A stretch of DNA of 64,000 bases, from positions 2,133,501-2,197,500 of the forward strand of contig NZ_UGNV01000001.1 in the NCBI RefSeq assembly GCF_900452395.1, written 5' to 3'. Below, piece after piece: positions 46,471-59,050 of this stretch. The stretch is from Legionella beliardensis. Its GTDB lineage: Bacteria > Pseudomonadota > Gammaproteobacteria > Legionellales > Legionellaceae. The notes below the pieces were generated by a model. That model saw nothing but the letters and a program-made list of their open reading frames with translations. It was not told where the DNA came from and did no database searches. Within the stretch, counting starts at the first letter, position 1. The number at the start of each line of letters is the position of its first letter. The translations under genes and the position numbers were made by a program.

Positions 46471-47775
46471 TTATTTTTTCGAATCCGGTTTTTTTTGTTT
46501 ATATTCCGCATCCAATGACTTTAAAAAAGTCATTTTTTCACTAAGTTTTATTTCTAAACCTCTAGCAACAGGTTGATACCAGTTAAGATTACTGAGTCCA
46601 GCTGGTAAATAGGTTTCGCCAGCTGCATAACCAAAAGGCTCATCATGGGCATAACGGTAATGATGCCCATACCCAAGTTTATCCATTAATTTAGTCGGTG
46701 CATTACGCAAATGATGGGGAACTTCACGAGACTTATCTTTTTTAACAAAATCCCTGGCTTGATTAAATGCGAGATAACCGGCATTGCTTTTGGGCGCTAA
46801 AGCCAGATAAATAACCGCTTGTGCTAAAGCAAGCTCTCCTTCCGGCGAGCCTAGGCGTTCGTAGGTCAAAGCGGCATCGTTAGCAAGTTGCATGGCGCGT
46901 GGGTCAGCAAGGCCTATGTCTTCCCAAGCCATCCTAATAATTCTTCTAGCCAGATAACGGGCATCCACACCGCCATCAAGCATGCGAGTTAACCAATATA
47001 AAGCTGCATCAGGATGAGAACCGCGGACTGATTTATGAAGAGCAGAAATTTGATCATAAAAATTCTCACCGCCTTTATCAAAACGACGGCCGCTTGCTAC
47101 GATAACATTTTGTAAAAACTTAAGTGATAATTGCGTAATACCTTTAACATTTGCTGCATTAGCAATTTGCTCTAAAAGATTAAGTAAACGCCTGGCATCC
47201 CCATCAGCATAATTCACTATAAAATCAATCGCCGACTGTTCAAAATTTAGATAAGGAAAGACTCGTTGCTGAGCACGTTCTAATAATAGCCCAAGCTCTT
47301 CTTCAGTGAGCGACTTAAGCACATAAACTTGTGCTCTTGATAATAATGCTGAATTAACTTCAAATGAGGGGTTTTCCGTAGTTGCTCCAATGAACGTCAA
47401 CAAACCAGACTCAGTATAGGGTAATAATGCATCCTGTTGTGATTTATTAAAGCGATGAATTTCATCTATAAAAAGCAACGTTTGGCGCTGATTTTCCAAA
47501 TTAGCTTGCGCTTGTTCGATAGCTGCCCGAATCTCTTTAACACCAGCCAATACAGCAGAAATCGCTATCCACTCACAATCAAATGCGTTTGCACTTAATC
47601 TCGCCAAGGTCGTTTTACCAACCCCTGGCGGCCCCCAAAATATCATAGAGTGAGGTTTACCTGAAGTAAAAGCTAAACGCAGTGGCTTACCTGGGCCTAA
47701 TAAATGAGTTTGGCCTATCACTTCATCCCAATGTTTAGGCCGTAACTGCTCGGCTAATGGCGAGACGGGCTCCAT
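46471..47775 (-). CDS. rarA: Replication-associated recombination protein RarA
   Basis: AAA+ clamp-loader-like ATPase acting at stalled replication forks. 434 residues. Walker A FWGPPGVGKTTLARL, Walker B FIDEIHRFNKSQQDALLP, and sensor region GATTENPSFEVNSALLSRAQVY. The C-terminal MgsA tetramer domain has KSVRGSHPDAALYWLTRML and LANDAALTYERLGSPEGE. Third gene of the ftsK-lolA-rarA unit, the order found widely in gammaproteobacteria. Confidence 0.96.
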   Translation of the reverse strand: MEPVSPLAEQLRPKHWDEVIGQTHLLGPGKPLRLAFTSGKPHSMIFWGPPGVGKTTLARLSANAFDCEWIAISAVLAGVKEIRAAIEQAQANLENQRQTLLFIDEIHRFNKSQQDALLPYTESGLLTFIGATTENPSFEVNSALLSRAQVYVLKSLTEEELGLLLERAQQRVFPYLNFEQSAIDFIVNYADGDARRLLNLLEQIANAANVKGITQLSLKFLQNVIVASGRRFDKGGENFYDQISALHKSVRGSHPDAALYWLTRMLDGGVDARYLARRIIRMAWEDIGLADPRAMQLANDAALTYERLGSPEGELALAQAVIYLALAPKSNAGYLAFNQARDFVKKDKSREVPHHLRNAPTKLMDKLGYGHHYRYAHDEPFGYAAGETYLPAGLSNLNWYQPVARGLEIKLSEKMTFLKSLDAEYKQKKPDSKK

Positions 47776-47782
47776 CGGTTAG

Positions 47783-48391
47783 CTACTGTTCAACCACATC
47801 CACGCCTTTAGGTGGCTTAAATTGAAACAATTTCGTCGCTAAAGAAGGGTTTGTTTTTATATTTTTTAATTTGACGATGGTGTGCTGGCCTAGCTGATCG
47901 AAAAATTCAATTAAACTGAGCGCGTCCTTATTAAAGGTTAAATGGACTGTTTGAAAATTTTCTTTCGGAGACTTTGCTTTTAAAATATAAGTTCGTACAC
48001 CATCTTTATCTTTAGCGGTAACATCAAAGTCTCGAGTTACGGTATTATCATAACCGCTTAAAAAAAGTCCTGGCGTGCCACCTAAGCCTTGTTCCTGCTT
48101 TTTAACAGTGACTTGCTCTAAATCAATATCATATACCCATAATTGCTTACTATCTGCAACAACCAGTTGTTCTAATGGGCTTTTGGTTTCCCAACGAAAA
48201 CGCCCAGGTCTAACAAGTGCCATTTTTCCTGAGGTTTGGGATACTTCTCGTTTACCAGCAGTGACAATTTGATCGAAATTTGCACTCATACTGTGGATAG
48301 CGTTGAGCTTGGCTTGCACTTCTGCAGCGGGTGTATCAGCCCAAACACTGGGTATGCAAATGATTAATAGTAATGTAAGTAATTTTCTCAT
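47783..48391 (-). CDS. lolA: Outer-membrane lipoprotein carrier LolA
   Basis: Periplasmic chaperone that ferries lipoproteins from LolCDE to LolB. 202 residues with signal peptide (about 1-18, ending VWA). Typical segments: FDQIVTAGKREVSQTSGKM, ALVRPGRFRWETKSPLEQLV, LWVYDIDLEQVTV. Located between ftsK (12 bp) and rarA (7 bp). Confidence 0.95.
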   Translation of the reverse strand: MRKLLTLLLIICIPSVWADTPAAEVQAKLNAIHSMSANFDQIVTAGKREVSQTSGKMALVRPGRFRWETKSPLEQLVVADSKQLWVYDIDLEQVTVKKQEQGLGGTPGLFLSGYDNTVTRDFDVTAKDKDGVRTYILKAKSPKENFQTVHLTFNKDALSLIEFFDQLGQHTIVKLKNIKTNPSLATKLFQFKPPKGVDVVEQ

Positions 48392-48403
48392 GCTTTTTCC
48401 TCA

Positions 48404-51823
<3,420 letters not shown>

Positions 51824-51837
51824 TCAACGTACTATTA

Positions 51838-51862
51838 CTGATTCGCGCTTTGCGGGAATCAG
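51838..51862 (+). terminator. Stem-loop after trxB
   Basis: ctgattc / gaatcag stem continued by an inner cgc-ttt-gcg, 14 bases after the trxB stop. No long T-run follows, so termination is only possible. Confidence 0.4.
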
Positions 51863-51931
51863 CTTAGTTCTAAAGCATAATTTTCTAATTTAGAATAGAC
51901 TTATCTATAGTATGACTTAACCAATGCGCTA

Positions 51932-52597
51932 ATGACTAGTTTTGATTCACTCTATACCTTCCCTAGCCCAGAGCAAGCAGATAAACAGGGTCTATTAGCT
52001 ATTGGTGGTGATCTATCAGCACCCCGTCTATTAGCAGCTTATAGTCAAGGCATCTTTCCTTGGTTTGAGGCTGATTATCCCATATTATGGTGGTCACCTG
52101 ATCCGCGCTTAATTCTTTATCCTAATCAATTTAAACTAGCGCAAAGTTTAAAAAAATCCCTAAAAAAACCGCATCAATTTACAATGGACACACACTTTGA
52201 GGAAGTTATTCATGCATGTGCGACCGTTGCTAAGCGTAGGCAAAATACGTGGATTACTGATGATATGCAACAAGCTTATATTGAATTACACCATCTCGGT
52301 TATGCTCATTCTATTGAAATTTGGTCTGCCGGCACGTTAGTTGGTGGTTTGTATGGCGTGAGCTTAGGCCGAGCCTTTTTTGGTGAATCCATGTTTCATC
52401 TAACAAGGGATGCCTCAAAAATAGCCTTGTTTTATTTATGTCAAACACTGAAAGAATGGCAATTTGATTTTATTGATTGCCAGCTACCCACTGAACACTT
52501 GCAAAATTTAGGTGCTATCATAATCAGCCGCCAAGAGTTTTTACAGCAGCTAAAAAATGCTTTAAAGCACCCGTCAAAGCAAGGTATTTGGCAGTGA
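51932..52597 (+). CDS. aat: Leucyl/phenylalanyl-tRNA-protein transferase
   Basis: N-degron enzyme that adds Leu or Phe to proteins with N-terminal Arg or Lys, marking them for ClpAP. 221 residues. Family blocks: FPSPEQADKQGLLAIGGDLS, YSQGIFPWFEADYPILWWSP, GGLYGVSLGRAFFGESMFH, and DASKIALFYLCQTL. The length is normal. Confidence 0.96.
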   Translation: MTSFDSLYTFPSPEQADKQGLLAIGGDLSAPRLLAAYSQGIFPWFEADYPILWWSPDPRLILYPNQFKLAQSLKKSLKKPHQFTMDTHFEEVIHACATVAKRRQNTWITDDMQQAYIELHHLGYAHSIEIWSAGTLVGGLYGVSLGRAFFGESMFHLTRDASKIALFYLCQTLKEWQFDFIDCQLPTEHLQNLGAIIISRQEFLQQLKNALKHPSKQGIWQ

Positions 52598-52629
52598 AGG
52601 CAGCAGTTACCACTTAAAAAGATAGTGCC

Positions 52630-52745
52630 AACAAAGGCTTATACATAGAGGCTAGTTGTAAACACGCATAAAGCCTTCCTGGCGCTCAGAGCCCATCTCT
52701 GTGCTTCGAAGGTTTACAACTAGCCTCTATGTATAAACCTTTGTT
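52630..52745. repeat. 116 bp element with 34 bp terminal inverted repeats
   Basis: Arms at 52630-52663 and 52712-52745 are inverted copies with a single mismatch (inner ends gaggctagttgtaaac / gtttacaactagcctc). The 48-base centre is GC-richer. No target-site duplication is evident at the flanks and no frame is open. It could be a MITE-like element or an unusually long hairpin between aat and infA. The sequence is unrelated to the other repeats in the window. Confidence 0.8.
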
Positions 52746-52862
52746 ATTACCATCTGTAGAAACTGGAAAGGTAATTGCTGATAATAAGCAAAGCTTAATT
52801 GCCATTTTCCTTATTTTAAGGCACTATTTACCTTTTATTTAATTTATTTTTTGAGAGGCCTC

Positions 52863-53084
52863 ATGGCAAAAGAAGATCATATTGAAATGCTTGGTACGGT
52901 AATTGAGACACTACCTAATACAATGTTTCGTGTTGAGCTGGAAAATGGTCATATTGTTACGGCACATATTTCAGGCCGTATGCGTAAACACTATATTCGT
53001 ATTTTAACAGGCGATAAAGTTAAAGTTGAGCTGACCCCTTATGATTTAACTAAAGGACGTATAACCTTCCGCGACAAAAATTAA
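52863..53084 (+). CDS. infA: Translation initiation factor IF-1
   Basis: Binds the ribosomal A site during initiation. 73 residues from the ATG at 52863 (GAGAGG upstream; a TTG four codons earlier lies inside the ribosome site). S1/OB-fold: [58 protein letters not shown]. Length and sequence are typical. Confidence 0.97.
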   Translation: MAKEDHIEMLGTVIETLPNTMFRVELENGHIVTAHISGRMRKHYIRILTGDKVKVELTPYDLTKGRITFRDKN

Positions 53085-53137
53085 TCCCTGCTCAATTTCC
53101 CTTCCCATGACAGCCTAATACGCTATTTTTAAATAAA

Positions 53138-53166
53138 AAGCATATTCCTATTAATGGAATATGCTT
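53138..53166 (-). terminator. Intrinsic terminator of pmbA
   Basis: Perfect 11 bp stem aagcatattcc / ggaatatgctt with a 7-base loop. On the minus strand it is followed by TTTTATTTAAAAA, a fair T-tract, so it should end pmbA transcription. A wider pairing of gcctaatac with gtattaggc encloses it and may serve the convergent infA. Confidence 0.7.
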
Positions 53167-53208
53167 GCAGTTAACTTATGTATTAGGCGCTATTAGGAAA
53201 TAAATCTA

Positions 53209-54567
53209 TCAGTGACCCGCTACAGTGAGACCGTCAATTAGTATTGAACCACAGCGGGTTGCAATATTAGGATTAAAATCATTGCCTACTGCTTGAATTG
53301 CTAAAAACATATTTTTTAGATTACCAGCAATTGTTACTTCCTCAACAGGAAACTGTATAGCGCCATTTTCTACCCAAAAACCAGAAGCGCCGCGAGAGTA
53401 ATCACCAGTTAGCACGTTTACGCCCTGGCCCATTAACTCCGTGACTAATAGACCTTTATCCATTTGCTTGATTAAATCATCTAAGTTTCCTGCCGTTGGA
53501 TTTATTGTTAAATTATGAACACCGCTGCTGTTAGCTGTGGTCTTTAGTCCCATACGTCTTGCTGAATAACTGCTTAAAACATACTGACGAAGATAGCCAT
53601 CTTCTACAAAAATATTATTTCGGGTAGGAACGCCTTCACCATCAAAAGGAGAACTACCTAATCCTTTTAATAAATGTGGCTGTTCATAAATTTTAATGTT
53701 AGTCGGGAAAATTCGTTGGTCTAAGGCGTCTAATAAAAACGAGTTTTTACGATACAAATTAGAGCCACTAATTGCATTAATTAAACTTGATAAAATACCA
53801 CTAGAAATACGCGACGAAAATAAAACAGGCACTTTTTGCGTCTTTACTTGTTTTGCCCCTAAACGGCTAACCGTACGCTGAACTGTACTTTCGGCTAAAT
53901 GTTTTAAAGAACTTAAATCATTGGCATGACGCGCTGTCGTATAATCGTAATCGCGTTGCATCGACTCGCCTTCTTGCGCAATTAAAGAGCAACTTATACT
54001 ATGTCTTGTCCCATCAATTACTCCTAAGGCACCATAAGTATTGGCATAACCATGCATAAAATTATAAGTCGATAAATTAACACCATCGGAATTTTTTATG
54101 CGCTTATCATAGGCTAAAGCTTGGGCTTCACAGTCTAGAGCCATCTCGATTGCCTCTGTAGGATTAATATCCCAAGGATGAGATAAATCTAACTCAGGGT
54201 ATTCATTCGTTAATAAATCCCGATCAGCTAGACCAAAACATTTATCTTCTGCGCTAACTTGGGCAATTTCATAAGCGGCTTTCACTAAATTATCTAATGC
54301 TTGCGGTGATGTATCTGTACTGCTAGCAGCGCCCTTACGATGCCCTATGTAGACGACCAAACTGACGCCTTTATCTTCATTAAAGGAGACTGTTTCCACA
54401 TCTTTCATACGCACATCGACTGAAAAACCACTGTCATGGTTGACCGAAACAGCAGCATCGGTCGCGCCTTGCTTACGAGCGCGATCTAGGATATCTTGCA
54501 TCAAGGTAGATAAATCACTTGCCGATTTTTGTTTTGCTTTAGTAAGATTTTTTAATGAATTTTGCAT
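53209..54567 (-). CDS. pmbA: TldE/PmbA metalloprotease family protein
   Basis: About 452 residues from the ATG at 54565-54567. Subunit of the TldD-TldE protease that matures small peptides such as microcin B17 and degrades CcdA. Recognised by DGEGVPTRNNIFVEDGYL, the TTANSSGVHNLTINPTAGN block and VTGDYSRGASGFWVENG-like C-terminal motif (here LTGDYSRGASGFWVENG). The metal site is on the TldD partner, which is not in the window. Divergent from the next gene with a 44 bp spacer. Confidence 0.93.
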   Translation of the reverse strand: MQNSLKNLTKAKQKSASDLSTLMQDILDRARKQGATDAAVSVNHDSGFSVDVRMKDVETVSFNEDKGVSLVVYIGHRKGAASSTDTSPQALDNLVKAAYEIAQVSAEDKCFGLADRDLLTNEYPELDLSHPWDINPTEAIEMALDCEAQALAYDKRIKNSDGVNLSTYNFMHGYANTYGALGVIDGTRHSISCSLIAQEGESMQRDYDYTTARHANDLSSLKHLAESTVQRTVSRLGAKQVKTQKVPVLFSSRISSGILSSLINAISGSNLYRKNSFLLDALDQRIFPTNIKIYEQPHLLKGLGSSPFDGEGVPTRNNIFVEDGYLRQYVLSSYSARRMGLKTTANSSGVHNLTINPTAGNLDDLIKQMDKGLLVTELMGQGVNVLTGDYSRGASGFWVENGAIQFPVEEVTIAGNLKNMFLAIQAVGNDFNPNIATRCGSILIDGLTVAGH

Positions 54568-54611
54568 AGCTATTCCACTATAAAAATAAAGCATAAGGAT
54601 ACAAGAATAAG

Positions 54612-55394
54612 ATGTTCAGTCAAACCATTGCGATAATAAAATGGTTGAGACAAGGTTGGAAATCAGCTTTTACTGTTTTATTTATACTGATCTTGCTTAA
54701 TTATGCGCTTGCTGCTACGAACTGGCACAAATTAAGCCCCGGTTTACTTTATCAAGATTTAAATGATAGCTATCTTTCGCCTTGGTCTCATATTCATGCT
54801 TTTCGGATTGATTTAAATTCAAACCAACTTGCTTTAGTTATGGCAAAAGATTTAGCCATGAAGCATGCCTCTGCTGATGAGTATGCTCAGCATAGCAAAG
54901 CGCTTATTACCATTAATGGCGGTTTTTTTGATCACAATTTTCATCCATTAGGCTTAAGAATAAATAACAAAAAACAACAAAGCCCGCTTAAACAGATTAG
55001 TTGGTGGGGCGTTTTTTACATTAAAAATAACAAAGCTTACCTAAAAAATGTTCGTCAATTTAGACGTAATAAACACATTGAATTTGCTATGCAAAGTGGC
55101 CCACGTTTACTTATTAATGGTCAAATACCACCTTTAAAGCCTGGGCGCGCTGAACGTTCAGCGCTTGGAATTACAGCAGATGGACAAGTCATTATTTTAG
55201 TTACTGAAAATACACCGCTTTCAACGACTGAATTAGCGCAATTAATGAAAGCGCCACCCCTTAACTGTGTTAATGCGCTTAATCTTGATGGTGGAAGTTC
55301 AAGTCAGTTACATGCCGAAGTCGATTCATTTCGCTTAAATGTGCATGGCTTTTCTAACGTCAGTGATGCAATTATTGTAAAAAAAAAGCATTAA
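54612..55394 (+). CDS. Phosphodiester glycosidase (NAGPA/DUF2233) family
   Basis: 260 residues with one N-terminal membrane segment or signal (about 18-35). The domain is that of the NAGPA-like proteins: ALITINGGFFDHNFHPLG, FAMQSGPRLLINGQ, RSALGITADGQVIIL, and CVNALNLDGGSSSQLH. Homologues act on GlcNAc-1-phosphodiesters or are linked to exopolysaccharide. The bacterial substrate is not established; predicted to be periplasmic. Confidence 0.85.
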   Translation: MFSQTIAIIKWLRQGWKSAFTVLFILILLNYALAATNWHKLSPGLLYQDLNDSYLSPWSHIHAFRIDLNSNQLALVMAKDLAMKHASADEYAQHSKALITINGGFFDHNFHPLGLRINNKKQQSPLKQISWWGVFYIKNNKAYLKNVRQFRRNKHIEFAMQSGPRLLINGQIPPLKPGRAERSALGITADGQVIILVTENTPLSTTELAQLMKAPPLNCVNALNLDGGSSSQLHAEVDSFRLNVHGFSNVSDAIIVKKKH

Positions 55395-55557
55395 TCTAGC
55401 GTCCATTTAGGTCGGAAAAAAAATAGTTAGTTAGCATCTGTCAAGCTGTTGCAGGTGTAGCAAATTAAATTCTTATTTAATTTTTTTAAAAATTACTTTA
55501 TAAATAAGCTTATTTTAAAGTAACCAATTGATTTACTGGAAATAGGGATATTGTGAA

Positions 55558-56877
55558 ATGAGCAAGCCGCAGAGCGGTCTAGTCAGAGTCCTTGGTTTGG
55601 GCGCCTTAATCATCTATGGGATAGGTGATATTCTTGGGGCAGGTATTTACTCCATTGTAGGAAAAATAGCAGGTCATGCGGGCTCGTTAACCTGGTTATC
55701 TTTTGCAATAGCAATGGCTATTGTGTTACTTACCGCACTTAGTTACAGCGAACTTAGTAGCCGTTTCCCCCAAAGCGGCGGTGTGTCAGTCTATATACAA
55801 GAAGCCTTTGGTCAAAAATGGATGTCAATTTTTGCAGGGTTACTTTTATTTAGTGCGACCATCTTTTCCATGTCAACTTTATCACAAGCGTTTGTAGGCT
55901 ATCTTGGCACATTTGGCTTTAAAATACCCAAGTGGCTAGGTGTTTTATTTTTTTTCAGCCTCCTACTTAGTATTAATATCCGTGGCATTAGGCAATCCTC
56001 AGTCGCTAATATAATTAGTACATTTATAGAATTAAGCGGGTTACTGATTGTTTTATTCTGTGGGTTTTGGTTTTTATCAACAACAGATAGCCAAGCTGTT
56101 AGCACAACTTCAGAAGAATTTCCTGGAATTGGCAATGTACTTAAGGGAGCTGCGTTAGCATTTTTTGCCTTCACGGGCTTTGAAGATCTAGCTAATGTGG
56201 CAGAAGAGGTAAAGGAACCCGAAAAAAACTTACCTCGCGCTATACTATCCTCGCTAGGAGTAGCTGGCATCTTATATTTAGGTGTAAGTTGGACAGCAAC
56301 CGCAATTATTCCAGGCAGCGAACTGGGTCAGTCAGAAGCGCCTTTGTTTGACGTCGTGACTAAATCTTATCCGGCTATTCCCACGTATTTGTTTGCAATT
56401 ATTGCGCTTTTTGCTGTATCAAACACAACCTTGTTAAACTATATTACCGCATCACGTTTACTTTATGGCATGTCCCGAGAGAATCTCATGCCAAAATTAT
56501 TCCAAACCGTTCATAGTAAATACCATACGCCCTATGTTGCTATTTTACTTATATTTCCTATGGTACTTTTATTAAGCTTTGTAGGTAATTTAAGCGAGCT
56601 TGCCAGTGCAACGAGCACTATCGTTTTGATGATATTTTCCTTCAGCAATATCGCATTGATAAAAATTAAGTTAAGAGAACGCGGCAAGCTTCAGGATGAC
56701 AAAGCCTTTCATGTTTCTATTATCATTCCTTGCTTAGCATTAGCATTAAATATCCTTGCAATTACATTTCTACCGCTGCGCAATATTATTCAGGCGACAG
56801 TATTTGTTGCGATAAGCTTGCTAGTAACTTGGGTAGTTTTAAAGGCTGAAATAAAGCTTAATAAGCTTGAAGAGTAA
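55558..56877 (+). CDS. APC-family amino acid permease
   Basis: 439 residues, about twelve membrane segments. APC superfamily signature near the N-terminus (GIGDILGAGIYSIVGKIAG) and the FFAFTGFEDLANVAEEVKEPEKNLPRAI block in TM6. Close to the YhdG/YfnA-like group; substrate not predictable. It starts the plus-strand run that continues, 28 bp later, with the P450 gene, so it may supply or export something for that pathway or simply be a neighbour. Confidence 0.85.
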   Translation: MSKPQSGLVRVLGLGALIIYGIGDILGAGIYSIVGKIAGHAGSLTWLSFAIAMAIVLLTALSYSELSSRFPQSGGVSVYIQEAFGQKWMSIFAGLLLFSATIFSMSTLSQAFVGYLGTFGFKIPKWLGVLFFFSLLLSINIRGIRQSSVANIISTFIELSGLLIVLFCGFWFLSTTDSQAVSTTSEEFPGIGNVLKGAALAFFAFTGFEDLANVAEEVKEPEKNLPRAILSSLGVAGILYLGVSWTATAIIPGSELGQSEAPLFDVVTKSYPAIPTYLFAIIALFAVSNTTLLNYITASRLLYGMSRENLMPKLFQTVHSKYHTPYVAILLIFPMVLLLSFVGNLSELASATSTIVLMIFSFSNIALIKIKLRERGKLQDDKAFHVSIIIPCLALALNILAITFLPLRNIIQATVFVAISLLVTWVVLKAEIKLNKLEE

Positions 56878-56905
56878 AGGCACACACATTTGATTGGGAG
56901 TAAGG

Positions 56906-58174
56906 ATGGCATCTCCTTTAAGTAATATTAAACAGTTCATTGCACGACCTATTCCCTTTTTGCATCAACAATTTCTGCAACAGGGGAATTTAGCATCTGT
57001 ATCAATGGGACACAAAAAATTTTTTATTGTGACCGAACCTAATTTAGTTAAAACAATTCTTACTGATGAAAATTATCAAAAATGCCGCATGGTTTTTGAT
57101 AAAATAAGACCCATTACTGGAAAACATGGTATTGTTCAATTAGAAGGCCAAGCCTGGGAGAAAATCCATGCCATCACCCAGCCTAATTTTTATCGCCTAG
57201 CGTTAGAAAGCTATCTTCCCTTCTTTGAAAAGAATATCGAGTATTTAAAAACGACTAAGCTCAATGACCAGATTGATTGTTTCGACGTGATGACTCATTA
57301 TGCTTTAGGCAGTATTATGAATATTACTCTTGGCCCTAATAATATTAGTAATACTGAAAATATAACAAATCACTTTATTGCCCTAAATCAACAATGTGGT
57401 AAAAAATTACGTAGTATTTTTGACTTCCCTCTGTGGCTACCCACGCCTACAAATAACCTGATAAAAAAACACCGCAAACGTTTGTTAGACGCTGTAAAAA
57501 AACAATGCGCGCTCATGGATGGCCAAATTCCATGTCCTTTTTATTCCTCCTTAACTAGGCTTAATTCTAATCATTTAATTCTTGATCAAATCACCACCTT
57601 TTTATTTGCCGGATTTGAAACCACAGCAGCCTCATTAGCGTTTACCTTTTATTTATTAAGTAAGCATCAAACGGTGCAAGCAAAAGTTTATCAAGAAGTA
57701 CAACAGGTGCTTCACTCAACTTCAGCAATAACCCTACCCGCGTTAAAATCCTTAACTTATACTCAAGCTGTTTATCAAGAAAGTTTAAGGCTATACCCAC
57801 CGGCATGGATATTGGCGCGTGAAGTAAAAGAAACAACTGTATTGGATAAGCAAATTATTAAGCCCGGTAATATTGTATTAATAAATATTAGAGATTTACA
57901 CCGCCATCCTGATTTTTGGCCAAAACCTAATAAATTTTATCCAGAGCGATTCATCAATAATTCTACTGCACATAAGTATGCTTATATTCCTTTTGGTATG
58001 GGTAAACGTATTTGTAGTGGGTACCAATTAGCTATGATTGAAGCCATTTATGTCATCTCAAAATTAGTACTTGATTTTCAATTTGAATTAAAAGAGTATG
58101 GTCGCTTAAGGACACAAGCGATGGTAACGCAACATCCTAAAGACACTATTAAATTATTAATCAGGAAGCGATAA
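56906..58174 (+). CDS. Cytochrome P450
   Basis: Soluble haem-thiolate monooxygenase, 422 residues from the ATG at 56906 (GGGAG 5 bases upstream; an earlier TTG is inside the ribosome site). I-helix GFETTAAS (Gly236, Glu238, Thr239, Thr240), K-helix ESLR, PERF segment, and haem loop FGMGKRICSG with Cys370 as proximal ligand. The sequence resembles CYP4/CYP102-like fatty-acid or terpene hydroxylases rather than typical class I bacterial P450s. No ferredoxin or reductase gene is adjacent. It ends 6 bp before the terpene-synthase-like gene. Confidence 0.95.
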   Translation: MASPLSNIKQFIARPIPFLHQQFLQQGNLASVSMGHKKFFIVTEPNLVKTILTDENYQKCRMVFDKIRPITGKHGIVQLEGQAWEKIHAITQPNFYRLALESYLPFFEKNIEYLKTTKLNDQIDCFDVMTHYALGSIMNITLGPNNISNTENITNHFIALNQQCGKKLRSIFDFPLWLPTPTNNLIKKHRKRLLDAVKKQCALMDGQIPCPFYSSLTRLNSNHLILDQITTFLFAGFETTAASLAFTFYLLSKHQTVQAKVYQEVQQVLHSTSAITLPALKSLTYTQAVYQESLRLYPPAWILAREVKETTVLDKQIIKPGNIVLINIRDLHRHPDFWPKPNKFYPERFINNSTAHKYAYIPFGMGKRICSGYQLAMIEAIYVISKLVLDFQFELKEYGRLRTQAMVTQHPKDTIKLLIRKR

Positions 58175-58180
58175 AAAGGA

Positions 58181-59050
58181 ATGAATACATCTGTAGAATC
58201 AAGGATTGCTGATTATTACAAACTAGGTTTTAAACGTAATAAATCGCTATTTAGTGAATTTTTACCCAAGGGCTATGCACAAGTTACCTTAAATCAGGTC
58301 CCGGCCGATTACTTTAAGGACTTAATTAATACAAAAATTCTTTTAGGCCTTTTTATTACCCTATGTGATGATTTTGTAGATAATCCCACCTATGCCAATC
58401 CCAAATTAATTAATGAACTTGCGAAAATCCCTTTAGATGACGTCTCTATTGATACCCAAGGATTAACAGAGTTTGAATCTAAAGTTGTGTCTTTTGCTAA
58501 AGAATTATTTCAACAAATTATCTCTTTTTTGCAAAAATTACCTCATTTTGATTGTTTAAAGATGCTACTTTATTTTGATATTAAGCAATTCTTTAATGGC
58601 CTTCATTATTCACAACTAATAAGAATTTTTCCTCAAATGACCAATACGGTGGAATGCGCCTGCTACCTACCTCATAACATGGGAATTATAATTGTCGGGA
58701 TGATGGATTTAATGGCTATTGCTGATTTTGACATCAATGAATTTGGTATTATTAGGGAATTTTTTTGGTTTGCCCAACGCTTTAGTAATATTTGCAATAC
58801 CTTAACAACCTTTGAACGCGAATTAAATGAACATGACTTTGGCAATGAAATTATGCTTCTATCAGCTCAAGAAAATAGACAAGGCGATATAGGAAGCTAT
58901 CAAGAAGCAAAAGAAAAATTAATCGCCGAACAGCTAACAATTATTGACCAAATTGCTCTGTATCAAATAAATTCTTTTTCTACTTTAGAGTACATTAAAG
59001 GCTTAAAGTATTTACAATCTCTTCATCAGTCTATGCAAGGATTTATTTAG
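58181..59050 (+). CDS. Class I terpene-synthase-like protein
   Basis: 289 residues, all-helical. It shows the two metal-binding motifs of class I terpene cyclases: the aspartate-rich LCDDFVDN (Asp63, Asp64, Asp67 = DDxxD) and, about 140 residues later, an NSE-type motif NTLTTFERE (Asn206, Thr210, Glu214 = N-x3-T-x3-E). The surrounding FERELNEHDFGNEI resembles the TWEREIxEGDFSSG region of some bacterial cyclases. Overall it is short and divergent. ATG follows aagga directly, so the ribosome site is tight. It is flanked by P450 and FAD-oxygenase genes, a typical tailoring context. Product chain length unknown. Confidence 0.75.
   Translation: MNTSVESRIADYYKLGFKRNKSLFSEFLPKGYAQVTLNQVPADYFKDLINTKILLGLFITLCDDFVDNPTYANPKLINELAKIPLDDVSIDTQGLTEFESKVVSFAKELFQQIISFLQKLPHFDCLKMLLYFDIKQFFNGLHYSQLIRIFPQMTNTVECACYLPHNMGIIIVGMMDLMAIADFDINEFGIIREFFWFAQRFSNICNTLTTFERELNEHDFGNEIMLLSAQENRQGDIGSYQEAKEKLIAEQLTIIDQIALYQINSFSTLEYIKGLKYLQSLHQSMQGFI

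Noticed and set aside
55899-56270. 123-codon minus-strand frame inside the permease gene
   Set aside because: Antisense shadow of a clear APC permease; no start signal.
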